A DNA stretch of 64,000 nt, taken from Acinetobacter sp. GSS19. GTDB taxonomy: Bacteria; Pseudomonadota; Gammaproteobacteria; Pseudomonadales; Moraxellaceae. Position numbers and translations under genes: made by a program. Location of the stretch: contig NZ_CP117520.1 in the NCBI RefSeq assembly GCF_028621895.1, forward strand, positions 1,550,001 through 1,614,000. The letters are read 5' to 3'. Positions within the stretch are counted from its first letter, which is position 1. Each line of letters begins with the position of its first letter. Positions 26,307 to 35,248 of the stretch are shown one piece after another. The notes below the pieces were generated by a model, which ran no database searches, had not been told where the DNA came from, and saw only the letters and a program-made list of their open reading frames with translations.

Positions 26307-28697
26307 ATGAAGTCTCAACGTGGTATTGGTGTTTTTGCACTGGTCTTTTCAGTGCTGGTGATCGGTGCAGTTCTTGCGCTCAGTATATATTTGATTCGTC
26401 TTGATAATATTATTCGTGACAAATTTGAAGGGCAACGCTGGGATATCCCAGCGAAAGTTTTTGCTCGTCCTTTAGAAATTTATAATCAGGCCCCTGTCTC
26501 GCAGGATGACCTGACGCAAGAATTACAACTACTCGGTTACAAAAATACCAGTAATTTCACTAAATCAGGTAGCTACGTTGTGCAAGGCAGTACCTTGTAT
26601 GTGCATACCCGTGGTTTCGATTTTGGAGATAGCCAGGAACCTGAGCAAGTACTCGAAATCAACTTTGCTGGTGATCAGATCAGCGAAGTTCGTGCAACCA
26701 AACCCTCCAACACCGGGATCGCACGCCTAGAGCCAATGTTGATTGGCGGTATTTATCCGCAGCACAATGAAGATCGTGTCTTGATCAAGCTGAATAAAGT
26801 ACCTCGTCCACTCATCGAAGCGCTGATCGCAACAGAAGACCGTAACTTCTATAAACATCATGGAGTGTCAATCCGAGGAACTGCCCGTGCCCTCGTCAGT
26901 AACGTGACTGGAGGAAAGCGCCAAGGTGGTTCAACCCTGACACAGCAGTTGGTAAAAAACTTCTATCTTTCTCCGGAACGCACCTATAAACGCAAGATCA
27001 ATGAAGCCTTGATGGCACTTCTCATTGAGCTGCATTACAGCAAAGATGAAATCCTTGAAGCCTATCTGAATGAAGTGAATCTGGGACAAAATGGTAACTA
27101 TTCCATTAATGGTTATGGTCTGGCCTCCCAGTTTTATTTTGGCTTACCGTTACGTGAGCTGAATATTTCCCAGCAAGCATTCCTGGTGGGTCTGGTACAG
27201 GGTCCGACGTTGTATAATCCATGGCGCAACCCGGAAGGGGCCAAAAAGCGTCGTGATGTGGTGTTACATAACATGCTGGTGATGGGTTATCTGGATCAAG
27301 CCCGTTACGAGCAAGAAACAGCCCGTCCACTCAATGTCATCGATAAACCAAGCTTAGGTCCATCCAAATTCCCGGACTTTATGGATATTGTACGTCGCCA
27401 GTTACGTAGCGAATATCAGGAAATGGATTTAACCAACAAAGGGGTACGCATTTTTAGCACCCTCGATCCAGTTGCTCAAACCCGCGTGGAAACAGCCTTT
27501 AAAACCTCGGTAGCACGCTTGGCAAGCGGCAATCCAAAACGCCTGAAAGATTTACAAGGGGCTGTGCTGGTTTCAAATCCACAAAATGGCGAACTGATTG
27601 CCGCAGTCGGCTCAACGCAGGACTTCACAGGCTTTAACCGGACGCTGGACGCCAAACGTCAGGTTGGCTCACTATTAAAACCCGTTATTTATTTAAGCGC
27701 ACTGGAATCAGGCCGCTATACCTGGGCCAGTTCAGTTCAGGATAGTGAAATCAGTATTGAAAGTGATGGCAAAGCCTGGACACCAAAAAACTATAGTGGT
27801 GGCCCACATGGCTTTGTGAGCCTGCAAGAAGCACTGGCCAATTCTTACAACCTGTCTGCGGTTCGCCTCGGCCAGGAGTTTGGCATGGCAACCTTTAGCA
27901 GCAATTTGCGCAAATTTGGTGTGCAATCCAATATTCCATCCTATCCGTCTATTTTCCTTGGAGCAGTTGACTTATCTCCAATCGAAGTCATGGGCTTGTA
28001 CGGCAACTTTGCGACGGGTGGACAAAAGAATCCGGTCAAAGCCATCCGTTCTGTTGTCGATGCTGACGGCCGCTTACTGCAACGTTACGCCATGACGGCA
28101 CAACAGACGATTGATCCTGCTGCAGCCTATTTGCTGAATTATGGTTTGCAACAAGTGATGTATTCGGGAACCGGTCGTGCAGCCTATGCCAGCTTGCCAA
28201 GTAGCTTAAAACTGGCGGGTAAATCCGGTACCACCAACGATACACGTGATTCCTGGTTTGCCGGCTACTCGGGTAACCATTTGACTGTGGTTTGGCTAGG
28301 TTTGGATGATAACAAAACCACTGGATTGACAGGTTCTTCAGGTGCTTTACCGGTCTGGACACAAGTAATGCAGCAATTACGTCAGACCCCTGTTAATCTG
28401 CGCCAGCCAGATACCGTGCAGTGGCAATGGATTGATCGTGCCAGTGGTGACCTGTCTGCAGCAAACTGTGCCGGTGCTGCCTATATCCCATTGTTACGTC
28501 ATACCGTACCACGTCAGGCGACAGCATGTGCCCTATCCAGTTATCAAACGGAAACTACAGGTCAAGCTGCCAGTGAACCCGCAAGTGGAGTTGTTCCTGA
28601 AACTGACTCAATCGAAAACTATATTCGTGAAAGTGAAACTCCGGTTTCACCTGATGAACAAAATAAAGTGATTTCGAGTGGCAGTTATCAGAATTAA
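26307..28697 (+). CDS. mrcB: penicillin-binding protein 1B (bifunctional transglycosylase/transpeptidase)
   Basis: The class A PBP of about 796 residues polymerises and cross-links peptidoglycan. A short cytoplasmic N-terminus and one membrane helix (IGVFALVFSVLVIGAVLALS) come first, then a UB2H-like region. The GT51 domain has EDRNFYKHHGVSIRGTARAL and GGSTLTQQLVKNFYL. The transpeptidase domain has GSLLKP (active Ser), SYNLSAVRLG (SxN) and GKSGTTNDTRDSWFAGYSG (KSGT). An in-frame ATG at 26271 would add 12 residues; neither start has a convincing ribosome site. A small lipoprotein gene follows after 12 bases. Confidence 0.95.
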   Translation: MKSQRGIGVFALVFSVLVIGAVLALSIYLIRLDNIIRDKFEGQRWDIPAKVFARPLEIYNQAPVSQDDLTQELQLLGYKNTSNFTKSGSYVVQGSTLYVHTRGFDFGDSQEPEQVLEINFAGDQISEVRATKPSNTGIARLEPMLIGGIYPQHNEDRVLIKLNKVPRPLIEALIATEDRNFYKHHGVSIRGTARALVSNVTGGKRQGGSTLTQQLVKNFYLSPERTYKRKINEALMALLIELHYSKDEILEAYLNEVNLGQNGNYSINGYGLASQFYFGLPLRELNISQQAFLVGLVQGPTLYNPWRNPEGAKKRRDVVLHNMLVMGYLDQARYEQETARPLNVIDKPSLGPSKFPDFMDIVRRQLRSEYQEMDLTNKGVRIFSTLDPVAQTRVETAFKTSVARLASGNPKRLKDLQGAVLVSNPQNGELIAAVGSTQDFTGFNRTLDAKRQVGSLLKPVIYLSALESGRYTWASSVQDSEISIESDGKAWTPKNYSGGPHGFVSLQEALANSYNLSAVRLGQEFGMATFSSNLRKFGVQSNIPSYPSIFLGAVDLSPIEVMGLYGNFATGGQKNPVKAIRSVVDADGRLLQRYAMTAQQTIDPAAAYLLNYGLQQVMYSGTGRAAYASLPSSLKLAGKSGTTNDTRDSWFAGYSGNHLTVVWLGLDDNKTTGLTGSSGALPVWTQVMQQLRQTPVNLRQPDTVQWQWIDRASGDLSAANCAGAAYIPLLRHTVPRQATACALSSYQTETTGQAASEPASGVVPETDSIENYIRESETPVSPDEQNKVISSGSYQN

Positions 28698-28709
28698 GGA
28701 GCAAATGTC

Positions 28710-28889
28710 ATGCGTAGAAGCTGTTGCGCTTTGGCTGTGATCAGTATTTCGGCGCTCAGTGGTTGTCAAAACAACAGCACTTTGCCGGTTGCTCCGTCGG
28801 TACCACAACCGGTCAAGGTCATCATCCCCTCTGAAGGTGTGACCATCACACCTTATCAACCGGATGAGATCAAACGCCAGAAACTCTAG
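28710..28889 (+). CDS. small putative lipoprotein behind mrcB (59 residues)
   Basis: A strong TAAGGAG lies 8 bases before the ATG, which is 12 bases after the mrcB stop. The product has a signal sequence (MRRSCCALAVISISALSGC) with lipobox LSGC, and a mature part of about 41 residues rich in Pro and Val (VPQPVKVIIPSEGVTITPYQ). It should be an anchored lipoprotein cotranscribed with PBP1B. It is far too short to be LpoB or the TPR-containing LpoP. A role with PBP1B is inferred only from linkage. Confidence 0.75.
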   Translation: MRRSCCALAVISISALSGCQNNSTLPVAPSVPQPVKVIIPSEGVTITPYQPDEIKRQKL

Positions 28890-28908
28890 CCAGGATCGAT
28901 AACCACAA

Positions 28909-28943
28909 AAAGGCAGTCAATTGAAGTTGACTGCCTTTTTTAT
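28909..28943. terminator. bidirectional terminator between mrcB unit and Nudix-ThiE gene
   Basis: AAAAAGGCAGTCAA and TTGACTGCCTTTTT form a 14-pair perfect stem with a T-tail. Confidence 0.9.
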
Positions 28944-28975
28944 TTGTTCTAGATACTCGGTTGACCATGATTCAT

Positions 28976-29878
28976 CTAGAATTGGCGAATTCCTGCCACC
29001 CCATAAGCAAAATGCTGCTGGGCGATTGCTAAATCCTGAGGCTTAACCCCCCCCAAAGCGAAGACAGGTAAATCCGCAATGCTGGCCCATTGAGCAAATG
29101 CTGTCCAACCCAGCCCTTTTGCCTCAGGATGTGTCGGTGTGGCAAATACCGGACTGAGAAAAATTGCATCACAGCCAATTTGCTGGGCATGCTGGATTGA
29201 TACATCATCATGGCAAGCCGCCAGATGACGAATCCCGACCGTGAGTTGTCCTTTCCTTAAACCCATCAACTGACGTTGCGAAAGATGTACGGCGAACACA
29301 GCTTTTTGCTGCTCAGGTTTTAAGCTCAACCACAAGGCATGCGGCACAATCAGTCGGCTCAGCTGACCTTCAGTGCACTGTTCCAGCTCAGCCATTGCAT
29401 AGATGGGTTGCAGATCCGTACGCCAATACATGAGCTGTTCATCGGATAAATGTGCACAATCCGCTAAATTTGCGCTGATCTTGATCTGATGGGGCCAATA
29501 CAAACGTTGCAGCATCGCACGGTTGGCTTTGGGGAAATTGAGTACAAGCAGTTGATCACGCTGATACCACGTCCACGGCTGCTGAATGAGATCCAGTAAT
29601 GAGGCAGGTACAGCGGCCTGGAAAATATGCAAATTGACAATCACATCATCATATTCATGACAGATCAAGTCAAAAGGATGCCATTCTTTGATGCCAATTC
29701 CCACTTCCTCAAACACCTCACGGCGACAGGCCTGTTCAGGGGTCTCTCCTGCTTCGACTTTTCCGCCAGGAAATTCATGTTTATTGCCCTGATGTTGTGT
29801 AGCTTCACGCCAACCGGCCAGCACTTTTCCATGATGCAGAAGAATAGCAATCGCGACATCAACAATCGGTTTTGGCAT
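28976..29878 (-). CDS. Nudix hydrolase fused to ThiE/TenI-like domain
   Basis: The 300-residue protein begins with a MutT-like Nudix domain (about residues 1-135). Its Nudix box GGKVEAGETPEQACRREVFE plus EVGI holds all catalytic acids, so it should hydrolyse oxidised or non-canonical nucleoside triphosphates. From about residue 150 a TIM-barrel half resembles thiamine-phosphate synthase/TenI (HLSQRQLMGLRKG, AIFLSPVFATPTHPEAKGLGW, VFALGGVKPQDLAIAQQHF). This fusion is known across gammaproteobacteria; the second domain has no proven activity. No thiamine genes or TPP riboswitch lie nearby. Confidence 0.9.
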   Translation of the reverse strand: MPKPIVDVAIAILLHHGKVLAGWREATQHQGNKHEFPGGKVEAGETPEQACRREVFEEVGIGIKEWHPFDLICHEYDDVIVNLHIFQAAVPASLLDLIQQPWTWYQRDQLLVLNFPKANRAMLQRLYWPHQIKISANLADCAHLSDEQLMYWRTDLQPIYAMAELEQCTEGQLSRLIVPHALWLSLKPEQQKAVFAVHLSQRQLMGLRKGQLTVGIRHLAACHDDVSIQHAQQIGCDAIFLSPVFATPTHPEAKGLGWTAFAQWASIADLPVFALGGVKPQDLAIAQQHFAYGVAGIRQF

Positions 29879-29953
29879 GTGACTTACTCTTTGAACGAAC
29901 TGTTTTAAATTGTAAGCAAATTAGCGGCTTTTAAGGATTTTGACAAATCTAGA

Positions 29954-29987
29954 TTGACAGGATCATTTGATAATGATTATCATTTAT
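29954..29987 (+). promoter_or_regulatory. hemP promoter with Fur box
   Basis: TTGACA at 29954-29959 and TATCAT at 29978-29983 give a plausible sigma-70 promoter (18-base spacer). The segment 29969-29987 (GATAATGATTATCATTTAT) matches the Fur consensus closely and overlaps the -10, so iron repression of hemP is expected. Confidence 0.82.
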
Positions 29988-30018
29988 AAAATCATAAAAC
30001 TCTGATGGAATGATTCCC

Positions 30019-30189
30019 ATGAATGTACCTTTTCAGCTTTTTAACCGTCACTCTGAAAATCAGTATGCTCTGCCAATGCTGTATTCCAACCATTTATTTG
30101 CCTTAGGTCGTGAGATTCGCATTCTACATGCCGGGGAAGAATATCGTTTACGTTTAACCCGTAACAACCGCCTGATTTTGACTAAGTAA
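30019..30189 (+). CDS. hemP: hemin uptake protein HemP
   Basis: The 56-residue protein is identified by its C-terminal HemP signature, REIRILHAGEEYRLRLTRNN followed by RLILTK. HemP proteins are small, basic and iron-regulated; in some bacteria they are needed for haem-receptor gene expression or haem uptake. A canonical Fur box lies 32 bases upstream. No haem receptor, TonB or ABC haem genes follow in this window; hemP stands alone. Confidence 0.9.
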   Translation: MNVPFQLFNRHSENQYALPMLYSNHLFALGREIRILHAGEEYRLRLTRNNRLILTK

Positions 30190-30218
30190 ATGCAAAACTG
30201 AAATGAGTGATTGCCTAT

Positions 30219-30250
30219 TGCAGCAGTATTTCACCCTGTCTACTGCTGCA
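30219..30250. terminator. inverted repeat between hemP and the GspE-like gene
   Basis: TGCAGCAGTA and TACTGCTGCA form a perfect 10-pair stem with a 12-base loop. There is no long T-tract, so it may be a weak terminator or mRNA-end stabiliser. A second small repeat, TACAAT-T-ATTGTA, follows at 30251-30263. Confidence 0.45.
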
Positions 30251-30283
30251 TACAATTATTGTATTAACCTAGCAAAGAATGCC

Positions 30284-32035
30284 TTAGGTGAGCGGTACAA
30301 CACGGAGCACTTCATCCAGCGTCGTCACACCTGCCATGACTTTACGTGCACCTGCAATACGTAATGGTTCCACTCCTTCTTTTTTGCTCTGCTGCCGCAA
30401 CTGATCAAGGCTTGCATCACTGCTCAGCAACTGTTTCAGTTCCAGACTCAGCGGCATAAATTCATAAATACCAATACGACCCCGATAACCGGTATGACGG
30501 CATTTTTCACAACCGACCGCCTGATAGATTTGCTGCGGCATTGCTAATGTATAATCAAAAGTAAGATGTTGCCATTCCTGAACATTAATCTGCCCCTGCT
30601 GTTTGCAATCCGGACAAAGTTGACGCACCAAACGCTGTGCCAAAACGCCCAAAATCGTGGCTGCGGTTAAAAATGGCTGCACACCCAAATCATGCAGACG
30701 CGTCAAACTGGAAGGCGAATCATTGGTATGCAAAGTCGACAAGACCAAATGCCCGGTTAACGCGGCTTGAATCGCCATATTGGCCGTATCCTGGTCACGA
30801 ATCTCCCCGACCATAATGATATCGGGATCCTGACGCATCAAAGCTCGCACCCCTTCAGCAAAACCCAGTTCAATGCCGGAATTGACCTGCATCTGGTTAA
30901 AACTCGGTTCCAGCATTTCAATCGGGTCTTCAATGGTACAAACATTGACTTGATCAGTGGCGAGCTGTTTTAGCGTGGAATACAACGTCGTGGTTTTACC
31001 GGAACCGGTTGGCCCCGTCACCAAAATAATGCCATGGCTGTGCTGGGTGAGTGTCTGCCAGTCCTCGAGCAAATGACCTTCAAAACCAAGCTGCTCAAAA
31101 CTGCGGACCAGCACGTCCGGATCAAAAATACGCATCACCAATTTTTCCCCAAACGCCGTGGGCAAGGTGGATAAACGCAGCTCAGTTTCTTGTCCTTTCG
31201 GCGTGCGGGTTTTCAGACGGCCATCCTGGGGTTTACGTTTCTCCGCCACATTTAAACGTCCCAGAATTTTAATCCGGGAAATCACCGCAGTAAGGGTCGT
31301 AGCCGGCATGTGATAAACTGTGTGCAGCACACCATCTATACGGAAACGGACCTTGCCTTTTTCCTTGCGTGGTTCTAAGTGGATATCGCTGGCACTCTGT
31401 TCAAAGGCAAACTGTAAAATCCAGTCCACCAGTTTGACAATATGCTGGTCATTCGCATCCGGATTCTGCGTATCCCCTAACTGCAGTAGAGCCTCAACGC
31501 CTTTATTTTCCAGTTGTCCGCCCGCCTTTTGTGCCGAACTCACGGCCCGACTGACTTGATAATATTCAGTCAAATAACGTTGTAACTGTTCTGGATTCAG
31601 CAAAACACGCTGGATTTTTTTCGGCCGTAGACTGCGCTCCAAATTGGCCATCCAATCAGTAACAAAAGGCTGATCGGTTCCGATCAGAATACTGTCGGGC
31701 TGGATTTCAACGGCCAAAATTTTATTTCTAAGGGCAAATTCCTGTGACATGATGCTAGTTAATGCGGCCACGTCGGCTTTTAATGGATCAATAATATAAA
31801 AAGGTAAGTCCCCTTTGGCAGACAGCCATTGACACAAGCGGCTTAAGGTCAGTGTGGTTTGCGGAAACAAGGCATCTGATAGATGGAAATAGGCAATCCA
31901 TTGCAGCGGGTGCCAGTGCATTTGTTCTTTTTGACGGTGAGTGGTTTGTACCAGCATGCGGTCACGTTCGCTGATCCGTCCATCTTTTTCTAATTGGTCC
32001 AGACACCAAGTGGTATCTACAACAAAATCTCTCAT
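30284..32035 (-). CDS. GspE/PulE-family secretion ATPase (orphan)
   Basis: The 583-residue hexameric ATPase is of the type II secretion/type IV pilus class. A divergent N-terminal domain covers about residues 1-180. Then come Walker A GPTGSGKTTT, the Asp box VCTIEDPIEM, Walker B with DPDIIMVGEIRD, and the His box (ALTGHLVLSTLHTND). A zinc site CPDC with CEKC, typical of PilB/GspE, sits near the C-terminus. No other pilus or secretion genes are adjacent, so its machine is elsewhere or unknown. It is not obviously the main PilB, whose gene normally lies with pilC and pilD. Confidence 0.88.
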   Translation of the reverse strand: MRDFVVDTTWCLDQLEKDGRISERDRMLVQTTHRQKEQMHWHPLQWIAYFHLSDALFPQTTLTLSRLCQWLSAKGDLPFYIIDPLKADVAALTSIMSQEFALRNKILAVEIQPDSILIGTDQPFVTDWMANLERSLRPKKIQRVLLNPEQLQRYLTEYYQVSRAVSSAQKAGGQLENKGVEALLQLGDTQNPDANDQHIVKLVDWILQFAFEQSASDIHLEPRKEKGKVRFRIDGVLHTVYHMPATTLTAVISRIKILGRLNVAEKRKPQDGRLKTRTPKGQETELRLSTLPTAFGEKLVMRIFDPDVLVRSFEQLGFEGHLLEDWQTLTQHSHGIILVTGPTGSGKTTTLYSTLKQLATDQVNVCTIEDPIEMLEPSFNQMQVNSGIELGFAEGVRALMRQDPDIIMVGEIRDQDTANMAIQAALTGHLVLSTLHTNDSPSSLTRLHDLGVQPFLTAATILGVLAQRLVRQLCPDCKQQGQINVQEWQHLTFDYTLAMPQQIYQAVGCEKCRHTGYRGRIGIYEFMPLSLELKQLLSSDASLDQLRQQSKKEGVEPLRIAGARKVMAGVTTLDEVLRVVPLT

Positions 32036-32300
32036 ATGTTTCGGTCATTTATTTGTTGGACTTACTATAACAAATCCCTCTCCTCATTCAGCTAGCTTCC
32101 ATTCAGGTTTACCTGTCTAATTTTCGGAGAAGTGCTGCATCCATCACAATTGGGTTGTTAATATGTTGAAGAAACAGACGGTTTGGACTTTTGCTCCACG
32201 AATACAAGTTGAAAAGAATAATGCTATGCTGTTCGATAACAGCGACCTTCAACGCCAATAACAAAAAACAACCAGAGCGTCATCACCTTCGGGGGCAACT

Positions 32301-33575
32301 ATGGAAATTCCAGAACTTATATCCTTACAAAACGCCCCATTTCAGGAGATTTCCATTGTGATGGCAGCGGCACTGGGTTGTGGCCTGCTGATCGGATTAG
32401 AACGCGAACGTAACAAGCAAAAAGAAAATAATATCAGCTTTGCCGGACTGCGCTCTTTTGCCATCTGTGCGGTACTGGGTGCCCTGTGTTTCCTGTTTGG
32501 TATTGCCACCGGGATCGCAGGCGCCTTGATAATCGGCGGGATCAGTCTAGTTTCACTGGTCAAGAGCCAACCAGATGATCCAGGGGTCACCACAGAATTG
32601 GCCTTTATTAGTACTTATTTTATTGGGGCTTTATGTCTGTGGAATATTCCGGTGGCTGCCAGTTTGTCAGTCGTGCTGACTATTTTACTCATGGGCAAAC
32701 AGTCCATGCATGGCATTGCAGGACAATGGATTACCGAAGCGGAATTAAGGGATGGCATTATTCTGCTGGCACTAGTTCTGATTGCCTTACCGCTGATTCC
32801 GAATACCCCACTTTGGGGTCCGGTGCTCAATCCCTATCTGTTATTAAAATTGCTGAGCTTGATCTTAGCTGTTCAAGCACTGGCACATTTGGCTAAACGC
32901 TTGTTGTCCTCCAATCATGCTTTAATGCTCTCCTCCTTAGCTTCTGGTTTCGTGTCCAGTACTGCGCTGATTGCCAGTTTAGGTCTAGAAGTCCGTGATG
33001 GTCGAGCTAATCCGGTGATTAATGCTGGTGCAGCCTTGATGTCCTGTGTTGCGACCTTGGTTCAACTGCTCATCGTGGTCGGGGGAACCAGTATCGCTTG
33101 GCTCAAGGTAATTATTTTACCAACGCTGCTTGCCATACTCATTTTGGCCTTTTGGTCAGCTTGGTTGATGCGTAAGGCTCCAGCCTCTGAAGCCACGGTC
33201 AATCTAGACACACGCATGTTTAGCCTCAAAGAAGCCGCCATCATTGCCAGTGCCTTAACGCTAATCCAGGCCGGTGTCTACGGACTTAGCCTGTTACTGG
33301 GTGATGCTGGGCTGTTGGCCGGTACATTACTGGCAGCACTGTTTGAAATTCATGCGGCGATCGCAGCCGTTGTTGCCCAAGGCGAACCGCACAGCGCACA
33401 AAGTTCAACCTTGCTGTTCGCGCTGATGCTGGGTCTTAGCGCACATGCGGTAGCCAAAAGCATTAATGCCTGGATTTCTGGCGGTTTACGCTATGCACTG
33501 GCTTTTATCCCCGCGCAACTGCTGCATATGGCGATTTTGGTGGGACTGCTCTGGACGATGACCGAATTTTTTTAA
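32301..33575 (+). CDS. MgtC/SapB-DUF4010 family membrane protein
   Basis: The 424-residue, strongly hydrophobic protein has an MgtC-like N-terminal domain (MAAALGCGLLIGLERERNKQKE, then GLRSFAICAVLGAL) followed by a DUF4010 domain with about eight predicted helices. The COG3174 family is inner-membrane with unproven function. MgtC relatives modulate magnesium and ATP-synthase physiology, but whether that applies here is unknown. It is convergent with trmO, with 12 bases between the stop codons. Confidence 0.86.
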   Translation: MEIPELISLQNAPFQEISIVMAAALGCGLLIGLERERNKQKENNISFAGLRSFAICAVLGALCFLFGIATGIAGALIIGGISLVSLVKSQPDDPGVTTELAFISTYFIGALCLWNIPVAASLSVVLTILLMGKQSMHGIAGQWITEAELRDGIILLALVLIALPLIPNTPLWGPVLNPYLLLKLLSLILAVQALAHLAKRLLSSNHALMLSSLASGFVSSTALIASLGLEVRDGRANPVINAGAALMSCVATLVQLLIVVGGTSIAWLKVIILPTLLAILILAFWSAWLMRKAPASEATVNLDTRMFSLKEAAIIASALTLIQAGVYGLSLLLGDAGLLAGTLLAALFEIHAAIAAVVAQGEPHSAQSSTLLFALMLGLSAHAVAKSINAWISGGLRYALAFIPAQLLHMAILVGLLWTMTEFF

Positions 33576-33587
33576 CAGGAAAGCGCT

Positions 33588-34307
33588 CTATTCAGCCAAA
33601 TGCAATCCTACGATACACACCTGTTGCTGCTGCACCTGGAAACTAACATCCAAGTCAGCAAAACGCATTTTATACAAACGTTCTGGGTCATCCTGATAGG
33701 CAGGTCGCGGATCCAAGGAGAGCACCTGCTGCAACTCATTTATCAATTGTATTGTGATCCTCTGCTGCTGCAAAGCAAGCTGTTTCTGACCCTCTGCCTG
33801 TTCTGACCAAATGACCTCTTTACGTGTTGGCTCATCCTGTGCGTAGCCACTTTCTGCTTCCACAATTGCATCGGAATATTGAATATAGGGTTTGATATCC
33901 AAAATCGGGGTACCATCCAATAAATCACTGCCCATGACATAGACCCGAACCGACTTACCGATTTTTTTGACCTCTTTAAGCTGAACCACAGACAATCCAA
34001 TCGGTGCTGGCCGATACATGCTTCGGGTGGCAAATACCCCGATTTTGCGATTCCCACCTAAACGCGGTGGACGTACTTGTGGACGGAATTTGTCTCGCTG
34101 CTGATTTTTATTGTCATGAAACTGCCAAACCAGCCATAAATGGCTAAAGGCTTCAATCCCTTCAAAAGCCAGCAGATCATTATAGGGTTCAGCCATTTCG
34201 ATATAGGACTCAACCTGAACCAAATTGGGCTGGCGCGGGATTCCAAATTTCTCACGGTAAGGTGATTTCATATGACCAATTATTGGCAGCGTGAGTTCTG
34301 ACTTCAT
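33588..34307 (-). CDS. trmO: tRNA (t6A37) N6-methyltransferase
   Basis: The 239-residue protein is the TsaA/YaeB (VirR-like) family, renamed TrmO, which methylates N6-threonylcarbamoyladenosine at tRNA-Thr position 37 using SAM. Motifs are IGHMKSPYREKFGIPRQP, FSHLWLVWQFHDN, RPPRLGGNRKIGVFATRS and RPAPIGLSVVQL. The ATG at 34307 is preferred; a TTG 21 bases upstream is also in frame. It is divergent from fpr. Confidence 0.93.
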   Translation of the reverse strand: MKSELTLPIIGHMKSPYREKFGIPRQPNLVQVESYIEMAEPYNDLLAFEGIEAFSHLWLVWQFHDNKNQQRDKFRPQVRPPRLGGNRKIGVFATRSMYRPAPIGLSVVQLKEVKKIGKSVRVYVMGSDLLDGTPILDIKPYIQYSDAIVEAESGYAQDEPTRKEVIWSEQAEGQKQLALQQQRITIQLINELQQVLSLDPRPAYQDDPERLYKMRFADLDVSFQVQQQQVCIVGLHLAE

Positions 34308-34409
34308 CACTTTTTCTGATAAACACAATTAAATATATTCAGTTTATAGACAATGATTTTAGATTAGAATAGCAACCTGTTCTAATTTGATAACTTATTG
34401 AGACCTTTA

Positions 34410-35189
34410 ATGGCTGCATTTAACGTCGAAAAGATTACTCACGTACACCACTGGAATGACACTTTATTCAGTTTTAAAACCACTCGTGACCAGAGCTTGC
34501 GTTTTAAGAATGGTCAGTTTGTGATGATTGGACTTGAAGTCAATGGCAAGCCATTAATGCGTGCTTACTCAATTGCCAGTGCCAATTACGAAGAAGAACT
34601 CGAATTCTTCTCGATCAAGGTTCAAGATGGTCCATTGACTTCGATCTTGCAAAAAGTACAAGTGGGCGATGAGATTTTAGTGTCTCGCAAACCGACAGGA
34701 ACGTTGGTTCTTGATGACTTGTTGCCAGGCAAAAACCTTTGGTTATTGTCTTCAGGTACAGGTCTGGCACCATTTTTGTCAATCATCCGTGATCCGGAAA
34801 CTTATGAACGCTTTGAAAAAGTGATCGTGGTTCACGGTACACGCTTTATCTCTGAGTTGGCTTATCAAGACTTGATCTTGAACGAACTGCCAAACAACGA
34901 ATTCTTCCAGGAATTGGGTATTCAAGACAAATTGGTATATTACCCAACTGTGACACGTGAGCCATTTAAAACTCAAGGCCGTTTAACTGCGCTGATTGAG
35001 TCGGGCCAAATCTTTAAAGATCTAGGCTTACCAGCGTTCAACCGTGAAGATGACCGTGCAATGCTGTGTGGTAGCCCACACTTCCTACGCGATGTGGCAG
35101 GTTTACTTGATCAGCATGGTTTGAAAGAATCACCACGTATGGGTGAAATGGGTGATTACGTCATCGAACGTGCTTTCGTTGAAAAATAA
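34410..35189 (+). CDS. fpr: ferredoxin/flavodoxin--NADP reductase
   Basis: The 259-residue flavoenzyme exchanges electrons between NADPH and ferredoxin or flavodoxin. The FAD motif is RAYSIASANYEEELEFFSI; the NADP domain has LLSSGTGLAPFLSIIRDPE, and the C-terminal part has MLCGSPHFLRDV and GDYVIERAFVEK. The ATG at 34410 is chosen over an upstream TTG. Codon use is very even and high-expression-like. Confidence 0.95.
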   Translation: MAAFNVEKITHVHHWNDTLFSFKTTRDQSLRFKNGQFVMIGLEVNGKPLMRAYSIASANYEEELEFFSIKVQDGPLTSILQKVQVGDEILVSRKPTGTLVLDDLLPGKNLWLLSSGTGLAPFLSIIRDPETYERFEKVIVVHGTRFISELAYQDLILNELPNNEFFQELGIQDKLVYYPTVTREPFKTQGRLTALIESGQIFKDLGLPAFNREDDRAMLCGSPHFLRDVAGLLDQHGLKESPRMGEMGDYVIERAFVEK

Positions 35190-35218
35190 TTGATCCCATT
35201 ACCGACCACCTTTTAGTG

Positions 35219-35248
35219 CATCGGGGCCTGCGGGCCTCGATTTTTTTG
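35219..35248 (+). terminator. terminator after fpr
   Basis: ATCGGGGCC and GGCCTCGAT form a 9-pair stem with loop TGCG, followed by T residues. Confidence 0.85.
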
